DNA of 58,186 nt from Acidimicrobiia bacterium (lineage in GTDB: Bacteria > Actinomycetota > Acidimicrobiia > Spongiisociales > UBA5794): contig DASWKR010000003.1 in NCBI GenBank assembly GCA_036396535.1, forward strand, positions 1-58,186, written 5' to 3'. Every line of letters begins with the position of its first letter. Positions within the stretch are counted from its first letter, which is position 1. Below are positions 49,023 to 58,186 of this stretch, one piece after another. Position numbers and translations under genes: made by a program. Below the pieces are notes generated by a model that saw nothing but the letters and a program-made list of their open reading frames with translations, had not been told where the DNA came from and did not search any database.

Positions 49023-49026
<4 letters not shown>
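48088..49026 (+). CDS. SurA/PrsA-like peptidyl-prolyl isomerase lipoprotein
   Basis: A 312-residue exported protein. The N-terminal RSRSLIAASALVAAVAAC ends in a lipobox (VAAC, cysteine near residue 22). A SurA-N-like helical chaperone domain (about 30-160) follows, with VATVNGDAIVVGEV at its start. A parvulin domain (about 165-255) has RHVLVATEGEA and TQFGFHVILVDRRED. It probably helps exported proteins fold at the membrane surface. GTG 48088, with CGGAGGA upstream, overlaps mfd by GTGA. The mfd-surA-mazG-eno order is common in actinobacteria. Confidence 0.88.
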
Positions 49027-52222
<3,196 letters not shown>

Positions 52223-52230
<8 letters not shown>

Positions 52231-52750
52231 CCGCGCGGTCGTGGCCGCCCAACTGGGGCGCCCGCCGCGGTCCGTCGTCGAGGTGCGAGCGCGTTGCCCC
52301 CTCGACGTCCCGGTGGTGATCGCCGTCCCGCCCCACCTCGACGACGGCACCCCGTTCCCGACGAGATACTGGCTCACGTGCCCTCTGGCCGTTCGTCGTA
52401 TCGGCCGGATCGAGGCGGCGGGGGGCGTCAAGGCGGCGGAGCGCCTCCTGGAGTCAGACGAGGTGCTGCTGGCGCGCCACCAGGCGGCCACCGCCCGTTA
52501 CGTGGCGGAGCGGGACGCCCTGGTCGCCGCGGACGCCCCGGCTGCGTTGCCGTCGGGCGGTATCGGGGGGACCCGAGAGGGCGTCAAGTGCCTGCACGCC
52601 CAGTACGCCGACCACGCCGCAGGCAACGACAATCCCATCGGGGAACTGACGGCTCATCAGATCGAGCCGCTCGACTGCACCGTGCCGTGCGTCGTGGCGG
52701 TCGATGGCGAGGTGGGCGCCAACCCGGACTGGGTCGAGCCGTCGCGTTGA
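52223..52750 (+). CDS. DUF501-family protein
   Basis: A 175-residue protein of DUF501, an actinobacterial family always near eno, divIC and ppx. Visible conserved stretches are AQLGRPPR, VVIAVPPHLDDGTPFPTRYWLTCP (here in part FPTRYWLTCP), LAVRRIGRIEAAG and GVKCLHAQYADH with Cys and His residues that could bind a metal. The function is unknown. ATG 52223 overlaps divIC by 8 nt, and its stop overlaps the ppx start (TTGA). Confidence 0.88.
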
Positions 52751-53652
52751 GAGTCGCCGCCGTCGATATCGGCACGAACACGGTGCGGCTGCTCCTCGGA
52801 GAGGTCGCCGGGGGCGGGCTGCTGTCGATCGCCGAGAAGCGGACCGAGATCACGAGGTTGGGCAGGGGTGTCGACGAGCGGCGCAGGCTCGACCCCCGTG
52901 CCGTGCAGCTCACCGTCGACGTGCTCGGTGAGTACGGCTCGGCGGCCGATCGATTCGCGGCCGAACGCCGCGGCGCAGTCGCCACCTCGGCGACGAGGGA
53001 CGCCGAGGATCGGGAGGCGTTCCTCGACCTGGCCGCAACGGCCTTCGGGGCGCGTCCCGATGTCATCGCCGGCGAGCGAGAGGCCGAGCTGGCATTTGCC
53101 GGCGTGAGGTCGGCGGTTCGGCCGGCCGGGCCGATCCTGGTCGTCGATCTCGGAGGGGGCTCCACCGAGTTCGTGTTCGGGGAGGACGACGTCGAGTACG
53201 CCAGGAGCGTCGACGTCGGGTCCGTGCGGGTCACCGAGCGCTGGCTGGCGAGACGCCCCATCACGACGGAGGCTCTCGCCGCCGCCAGGTCGGCCGTCGC
53301 AGGTGCGCTCGCTCCACTCGAGATCCCGGGCGCGCCGGGGCTCGTCATCGGGGTGGCCGGCACGTTCACGACGCTGGCTGCCGTCCACCTGGAGCTGGCT
53401 GTGTACGACCGGGACGTGGTCCACGGGTCGGTTCTGCGACTCGACGACCTGATGAGGATGGTCGAGCGGCTGGCCGCGCTGTCCGTCGAGGACATCGCGG
53501 CGATCCCGACGGTGCCGCCGGGCCGAGCAGACGTGCTGCTCGGGGGCGCCATCGTCGCCGAGGCCGCCGTTGCCCGATCAGGCCACGGCGAGGTCACGAT
53601 CTCGGAGGCAGACCTCCTGGACGGGATTGCTCTGGCCATCGGGACCGACTGA
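52747..53652 (+). CDS. ppx: Exopolyphosphatase / pppGpp phosphatase (Ppx/GppA)
   Basis: A 301-residue ASKHA-fold phosphatase that cuts terminal phosphate from polyphosphate or hydrolyses pppGpp. It has VAAVDIGTNTVRLL (residues 3-16), ATSATRDAEDR, VVDLGGGSTEF (about 135-145) and VGSVRVTERW, the core of the single-module actinobacterial Ppx1 form. The start TTG 52747 overlaps the DUF501 stop. The 36-bp palindrome follows 9 bp after the stop. It may counterbalance the PPK2 enzyme in polyphosphate turnover. Confidence 0.92.
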   Translation: MRVAAVDIGTNTVRLLLGEVAGGGLLSIAEKRTEITRLGRGVDERRRLDPRAVQLTVDVLGEYGSAADRFAAERRGAVATSATRDAEDREAFLDLAATAFGARPDVIAGEREAELAFAGVRSAVRPAGPILVVDLGGGSTEFVFGEDDVEYARSVDVGSVRVTERWLARRPITTEALAAARSAVAGALAPLEIPGAPGLVIGVAGTFTTLAAVHLELAVYDRDVVHGSVLRLDDLMRMVERLAALSVEDIAAIPTVPPGRADVLLGGAIVAEAAVARSGHGEVTISEADLLDGIALAIGTD

Positions 53653-53661
53653 TCCGTTCTT

Positions 53662-53697
53662 GCGTCCCCCTGTCGCATTTGTGCGATGCAGGGACGC
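53662..53697. repeat. 36-bp palindromic element, copy 2 (possible bidirectional terminator)
   Basis: GCGTCCC (53662-53668) pairs with GGGACGC (53691-53697), and an inner TCGCA/TGCGA stem closes around TTTG. It is 36 bp long like the element at 907-942, with 30 of 36 bases identical, and like it separates convergent genes (ppx and the EF-G-like gene). Confidence 0.7.
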
Positions 53698-53708
53698 CGG
53701 AGCGGCTC

Positions 53709-55775
53709 TCAGTCGTCGTCGGAGACCTCTTGGGCCACCTTGTCGACGAGATGGGAGGGCAGCAGCTCGTAGTGATCGTGCGACGCCGTGAACGTCCCCC
53801 ACCCCTGGGTGAGCGATCGCAGGTCGATGGCGTAGCGCATGATCTCCGACGTCGGCACGAGGGCGGTGACCATCTGCCTGCCGGAGGCCGCCACCTCGGT
53901 CCCCTGCACCTGGCCTCGCCGCGACGAGAGGTCGCCCATCACGTCACCCTGGTACTCGGGAGGCACGGTGACGACGACCCGCGAGATCGGCTCGAGGAGC
54001 ACGGGGTTCGCCTTGCGCATGGCCTCTCGGAAGCCGAGGCGGCCTGCCATCTTGAAGCTCATCTCGGATGAGTCGACCGAGTGGTACTTCCCGTCCACGC
54101 AGTAGACCCGAACGTCGACGACCGGGTACCCGAAGATCCCTCCGCTCCCCATCGTCTCCCGAATACCGTGCTCGACGGCGGGGATGAACTGGCGGGGGAT
54201 CGATCCTCCCTTGATGGCGTCGACGAACTCGAAGCCCTCGCCACGGGCCAGCGGCTCGACGCGCAGGATCGCAACGCCGAACTGGCCGCGACCGCCCGAT
54301 TGCTTCTTGTACTTGCCCTCGGCTTCCGAGGGCGTCGTGATCGTCTCGCGGTAAGGGACCCTCACCTCGTGCTGATCGACCTCGACACCGAACTTGCGGC
54401 GCAGCTTCTCGAGCGTGATCGTCAGGTGAGTCTCACCCATGCCTCGCAGCACCGTCTGGCGGGTCTCTTCGCTCCGTTCGACGATGAGCGCCGGGTCCTC
54501 GGCCTGGAGACGTCGCAGGGAGTTCGCCAGCTTGTCCTCGTCCGCCGTCGTCGATGCGCTGATGGCGATCGAGAGGACCGGAACGGGCCGGGCGATGGCC
54601 GTGACCTTCACGGGCTTGTTCTTCGGAGTGAGCGTGTCACCGGTGGCGGTGTCGGTGAGCTTGGAGACCGCTCCGATGTCGCCCGCCTGCAGCTCGGGGA
54701 GCAGCTCGCTCTCCTTCCCGATGACATACCCGATCTTGGCGAGGCGCTCATCGGCGCCGGAGCGGCCGTTGTGGAGGACCGACTCGGGCTTGATCGTCCC
54801 CGACAGCACCTTGAAGAGAGAGATCTGGCCGACGTATGGATCGGAGATCGTCTTGAAGATGAACGCCAGCGGGTCGCCGCTCGGTGTGCCGTCGATCGTG
54901 ACGGTCTCGCCTCCTGCCTCGACGATCACCTGGTTTCGGCGGGCAGGCGAAGGGCCGATCTCGACGATGAAGCTGGCGAGCCGGTCGACCGCGATCGGGC
55001 CGGCGGCCGAGCCGCAGACCACGGGGAAGACCGTTGCTTCCGCCACCCCGACGGCCATTGTCTTCTCGAGCTCCTCGACGGACGGGATCTCGCCTTCCAG
55101 GTAGCGCTCCAGGAGCATGTCGTCTGCGACGACGATGCCCTCGACGAGGTTGTCGTGGACCTCGTGCTCGCGCTGTTCGAGCTCCTCGGGGATCGCGGCC
55201 TCCTCGGCCTTGCCGGAGTCGTACACGTACGCCCTGTTGGTGAAGAGGTCGGCGACTCCGTGGAACGACGACTCGGAGCCGAGCGGCAGCTCGAGCGGGG
55301 CGATCCCGGCCCCGAACCGCGATCGAAGCTGCTCGAGCGTCCGGTCGAAGGAGGCGCGTTCCTTGTCGAGCTTGTTGATGAAGATCATGCGCGGAACGCC
55401 GAGCTGCTCGGCGATACGCCAGATGGCGTCGGTCTGCACCTCGACGCCCTCGACGGCGCTCACCACGAAGACGGCCAAGTCGACCACTCTGAGCGCGGCG
55501 TGGACGTCGCCGATGAAATCGGCGTAGCCGGGGGTGTCGATCAGGTTGATCTTGTGGTCGTGCCACTCGACCGGGGCCATGGAGAGGGCGAGTGACATCC
55601 CTCTGGCGTGCTCCTCGGGGTCGTAGTCCATCACGGTGTTCCCGTCCTCGACCCGGCCGAGCCGTTGCAGCGCACCGGCGCGATACAGCATCGCCTCGGC
55701 GAGCGTCGTCTTGCCCGACCCGTTGTGGCCGACGAGGGCGACGTTGCGGATCATCTCAGGCGGGTACACCTTCAC
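53709..55775 (-). CDS. Elongation factor G-like GTPase (EF-G2/FusA2 type)
   Basis: A 688-residue translational GTPase with the EF-G domain order. It has G1 GHNGSGKTT (about residues 16-24), G3 DTPGYADF (near 79-86), G4 NKLDKE (near 133-138), then domain II, III, IV (GGRGQFGVAI) and V (about 605-680, with RRGQVQGTE). Actinobacterial EF-G2-like paralogues keep this build but differ from housekeeping EF-G in switch and domain IV tip residues; their role is not settled. The start is GTG 55775 with GGAGG about 10 nt upstream. Its divergence from the gnd remnant leaves a 237-bp region (55776-56012) with no gene. Confidence 0.88.
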   Translation of the reverse strand: MKVYPPEMIRNVALVGHNGSGKTTLAEAMLYRAGALQRLGRVEDGNTVMDYDPEEHARGMSLALSMAPVEWHDHKINLIDTPGYADFIGDVHAALRVVDLAVFVVSAVEGVEVQTDAIWRIAEQLGVPRMIFINKLDKERASFDRTLEQLRSRFGAGIAPLELPLGSESSFHGVADLFTNRAYVYDSGKAEEAAIPEELEQREHEVHDNLVEGIVVADDMLLERYLEGEIPSVEELEKTMAVGVAEATVFPVVCGSAAGPIAVDRLASFIVEIGPSPARRNQVIVEAGGETVTIDGTPSGDPLAFIFKTISDPYVGQISLFKVLSGTIKPESVLHNGRSGADERLAKIGYVIGKESELLPELQAGDIGAVSKLTDTATGDTLTPKNKPVKVTAIARPVPVLSIAISASTTADEDKLANSLRRLQAEDPALIVERSEETRQTVLRGMGETHLTITLEKLRRKFGVEVDQHEVRVPYRETITTPSEAEGKYKKQSGGRGQFGVAILRVEPLARGEGFEFVDAIKGGSIPRQFIPAVEHGIRETMGSGGIFGYPVVDVRVYCVDGKYHSVDSSEMSFKMAGRLGFREAMRKANPVLLEPISRVVVTVPPEYQGDVMGDLSSRRGQVQGTEVAASGRQMVTALVPTSEIMRYAIDLRSLTQGWGTFTASHDHYELLPSHLVDKVAQEVSDDD

Positions 55776-56012
55776 GGGGGAAGACCTCCGGGCGCTCGGT
55801 TGGGAAGGCGCCAGGATAGAGGGGCGCCGAACCGGGTGTTTCGCTCGGCGATTGGCTTCGAGCTACCAGGAGTGTCGCCGGTCCGACCAAGTGGGGGTCG
55901 TATCGTTCGGGAAGTGTTGACGAGAGCGACCGGCGGAACGCACCCCCGTGGCCGCCCGGCGGCCTCTCGATCCGAGCCGAGCTCGACCATTGAACGAAAG
56001 GACGTCCGGATC

Positions 56013-56617
56013 ATGGAACTGGGAATGGTCGGTCTCGGACGAATGGGGACCAACCTCGTCCGCCGGTTGCTGCGTGGCGGGCACCAAACTCCTTCTACCA
56101 GGACGACTTGCGGCGCTCGGCGGAGCTCTCCGAACGTGGCATCCGCCTGGTCGACGTGGGGACGAGTGGCGGCGTGTTCGGTCTCGAACGAGGATTCTGT
56201 CTCATGATCGGAGGCGAAGCCGTGGCCGTCGCCCATCTCGATCCGGTGTTCCGGACGCTCGCTCCCGGGATGGCGAAGGCGGCACGGACCCCCGGGCGCA
56301 GCGGAGAGCCGAGCCCGGCCGAGCACGGCTACCTCCATTGCGGTCCGAGTGGCGCCGGTCACTTCACGAAGATGGTCCACAACGGCGTCGAGTACGGCCT
56401 GATGGCGGCCTATGCGGAAGGACTCAACATCCTCAAGCATGCCGGGATCGGCTCGGTCGATGTGATCGCCGACGCCGAGATTGGTCCTCTGCAGAACCCG
56501 GCAGCTGCCCTCTTTGGTCGCTTCGACAGTCGCGGCCGCGACGAGTTCGCCAACCAGGTGCTCTCCGCCATGCGCAAGCAGTTCGGCGGGCATGACGAGA
56601 AGGCGGAACCTCGATGA
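56013..56617 (+). pseudogene. gnd: 6-phosphogluconate dehydrogenase remnant with two internal deletions
   Basis: The N-terminal NADP loop GMVGLGRMGTNLVRRLLRGGH (in part GLGRMGTNLVRR) is intact at 56013-56084. The next family segment, the DGGNS-type NSFYQDD, begins at 56087 in another frame, so about 75 residues and the frame are lost. The second part carries DVGTSGGVFGLERG, CGPSGAGHFTKMVHNG (substrate binding) and GLMAAYAEGLNILK. Near 56500 it jumps from EIGPLQNPAA to ALFGRFDSRG, removing about 90 further residues. The C-terminal QFGGHDEK is normal. It lies directly before zwf (ATGA overlap), the usual pentose-phosphate pairing. Assembly error is the alternative. Confidence 0.85.
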
Positions 56618-57984
56618 GGGAGCCCGCCAACGCCCTGGTTCTGTTCGGGATCAGTGGAGATCTCGCCCGGAGGAAGCTCTTCTCCGCCCTCTACGAGTTG
56701 ACCGCAAGTGGCCAGCTCGACATGCCGGTGGTGGGGGTGGCGGCGAGTGACTGGGACGATGTCGTGCTCAGAGAGCACGCCCGGTCGGCGTTGATCGAAG
56801 CGGGGGAGACGGTCGACGAAGAGGTGTTCGGCCGCCTCGCCGACAACCTGTGCTACGTCGGAGGCGACTATCGGGAGACCTCGACCTACGCAGCCATGTC
56901 GAAGCGACTCAGGGGGGGCGACCACCCCGTCTTCTACCTGGCCATCCCGCCCGACCTGTTCGACGACGTCGTGGAGGGGTTGGCGTCGGCCGGGCTCAAC
57001 CGGCGGGGGCGGCTCGTGCTGGAGAAGCCTTTCGGCCGGGACACTGCATCGGCGGCCGAGCTCAACGAGATCATCCACCGGCACTTCCCCGAGGAACAGG
57101 TCTACCGAATCGACCACTTCCTCGGCAAGGACGCCATCCAGAACCTCATGATCTTCCGGTTCTCGAACACCATCCTCGAGCCGATCTGGAACCGTCACTA
57201 CGTGGGCGGGGTGCAGATCACGTTGGCCGAGGACTTCGGGGTGGAAGGGCGCGGCTCGTTCTACGACCAGGTCGGTGCGTTGCGAGATGTTGTCCAGAAT
57301 CATCTGCTCCAAGTGGTCTCACTGCTGGCGATGGAGCCGCCGGTATCCGATCGTCCCGACGCGCTCAGGGACGAGCGGGTGAAGGTGCTCAGCGCGGTGA
57401 GGGCGATCTCGCCCATCGACCTGATTCGCGGCCAATACGATGGGTATCTCGCCGAGCCGGGGGTGTCGGCCGGCTCGGACACGGAGACCTTTGCCGCGCT
57501 CCGCTTGGAGATCGACTCGTGGCGCTGGGCGGGTGTCCCCTGGACCATCAGGGCCGGCAAGGGCCTGGCCAGGACGGTGACCGAAGCGGTGATCGAGTTT
57601 CAGCGGCCCCCCAGGCCGTTGTTCGCCGGCGGCGAGAGTCTGCCGGGCCCGAACCGGCTCACCTTCCGCACCAAGCCGGACGAGGAGATCAGCCTGTCGA
57701 TGCAGGCCAAGGTACCGGGACCTGAGATGGTGAGCGGTCCCGTCGAACTTCACCTCCAACACGATCGCGTCCCCGGGCGCGACGCCTACGACCGACTCAT
57801 CGGCGACGCCCTCCGGGGCGACGCCAGCCTGTTCGCACGTCAAGACGGTGTGGCCGAGGCGTGGCGGATAGTGGAGGACGTGCTCACCGACCGGTCTCCG
57901 GTCGTCCCATACGACCGCGGAAGCTGGGGCCCGGCTGCAGCCGACAAAGTGCTCGGGTCGGACGCCGGCTGGATCACCCGATGA
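56614..57984 (+). CDS. zwf: Glucose-6-phosphate 1-dehydrogenase
   Basis: A 456-residue enzyme that oxidises glucose-6-phosphate to 6-phosphogluconolactone with NADP or NAD. It has the coenzyme loop [11 protein letters not shown] (about residues 12-22), VLEKPFGRD, the active-site RIDHFLGK (near 168-175) and WEP-like EPIWNRHYV. It overlaps the gnd remnant and the phosphatase gene by ATGA at each end, implying one operon. With gnd broken, the oxidative branch would end at 6-phosphogluconate unless another gnd exists elsewhere. Confidence 0.95.
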   Translation: MREPANALVLFGISGDLARRKLFSALYELTASGQLDMPVVGVAASDWDDVVLREHARSALIEAGETVDEEVFGRLADNLCYVGGDYRETSTYAAMSKRLRGGDHPVFYLAIPPDLFDDVVEGLASAGLNRRGRLVLEKPFGRDTASAAELNEIIHRHFPEEQVYRIDHFLGKDAIQNLMIFRFSNTILEPIWNRHYVGGVQITLAEDFGVEGRGSFYDQVGALRDVVQNHLLQVVSLLAMEPPVSDRPDALRDERVKVLSAVRAISPIDLIRGQYDGYLAEPGVSAGSDTETFAALRLEIDSWRWAGVPWTIRAGKGLARTVTEAVIEFQRPPRPLFAGGESLPGPNRLTFRTKPDEEISLSMQAKVPGPEMVSGPVELHLQHDRVPGRDAYDRLIGDALRGDASLFARQDGVAEAWRIVEDVLTDRSPVVPYDRGSWGPAAADKVLGSDAGWITR

Positions 57985-58186
57985 GCGGGCATGACGTGCT
58001 TTTGGTCCGCCACGGGCAGACCGAATGGAGCATCTCGGGACGGCACACCGGACGTACCGACGTCCCGCTCACCGAGTTCGGACGCCGCCAAGCCGAGGCG
58101 CTGGCGGCCATGATCGGGGTTGCTCCCGACGCTCGGATCCTGTCGAGCCCGTTGTCCAGGGCATGGGAGACGATGGAACGGGCCGG
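57981..58186 (+). CDS. Histidine phosphatase (phosphoglycerate mutase-like), N-terminal part
   Basis: The first 68 residues of a histidine-phosphatase protein, cut by the window edge. [11 protein letters not shown] (residues 7-17) holds the phosphorylated RHG motif, and [18 protein letters not shown] and [12 protein letters not shown] follow as in the family. Operon position after zwf (ATGA) suggests a sugar-phosphate substrate, but this is inference. Confidence 0.85.
   Translation, partial: MSGHDVLLVRHGQTEWSISGRHTGRTDVPLTEFGRRQAEALAAMIGVAPDARILSSPLSRAWETMERA

Overview
The window is a gene-dense, high-GC bacterial chromosome segment from an actinobacterium. Evidence from the sequence: an F420-type FDOR flavoprotein, the actinobacteria-specific small ribosomal protein bL37, a SepX/GlpR-type membrane protein beside a MoeA/Glp homologue, many GTG starts, ATGA/GTGA gene overlaps, and long Thr-rich linkers in exported proteins. 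From remembered gene order, the block rsmI - metG - tatD - ksgA - ispE - glmU - prs - L25 - pth - mfd - surA-like - mazG - eno - divIC - DUF501 - ppx matches the conserved actinobacterial core (Mycobacterium tuberculosis about Rv1003 to Rv1026, partly inverted there). A deep-branching class such as Acidimicrobiia is my guess, not shown.

Layout. 1-4.9 kb: 3' end of an exported protein, PPK2 polyphosphate kinase, a YqeG-like HAD phosphatase, a tRNA-Arg with two tandem copies of its own 3' end behind it, a DUF1778/GNAT toxin-antitoxin pair, and two small minus-strand genes. 5.0-9.8 kb: a two-gene membrane module (an extracellular domain joined through a TM segment to a Cys/His/Asp peptidase-like domain, then a double zinc-ribbon membrane protein), an S10 peptidase and an NTF2-like gene. 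9.9-14.6 kb: an ECF sigma factor with a coupled Ig-like membrane protein, and a CtpE-like P-type ATPase. 14.7-19.7 kb: HAD, Nudix, FDOR, UppP, SAF protein, MTA phosphorylase, PlsY. 19.7-23.3 kb: moeA-moaC-mog, SepX/GlpR-like protein, a bacterial translin, tRNA-Ala. 23.5-28.4 kb: acyltransferase, coiled-coil protein, glgC, metalloprotease-like lipoprotein.

28.5-53.7 kb is the housekeeping core: bL37, DUF192, rsmI, an AbrB regulator, metG, tatD, ksgA, ispE, tRNA-Gln directly abutting glmU, prs, an MFS pump, L25, pth, glpK, DUF3500, a CocE-like hydrolase, pgsA, mfd, a SurA-like lipoprotein, mazG, enolase, DivIC, DUF501 and ppx. 53.7-58.2 kb: an EF-G-like GTPase, a gnd remnant with two internal deletions, zwf, and the start of a histidine phosphatase.

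No prophage, insertion sequence or CRISPR array is visible. The distinctive features are structural. Three gene 3' ends are tandemly duplicated (tRNA-Arg, mog, and the convergent tails of glpK and the DUF3500 gene). A 36-bp palindrome occurs at two convergent intergenic sites 53 kb apart. Many start codons sit 6-10 nt behind a TANNNT box with no Shine-Dalgarno, suggesting leaderless transcripts. Unusual start arrangements occur at glmU, pth and bL37/DUF192. All functional names come from motif recognition by eye; no database search was run.
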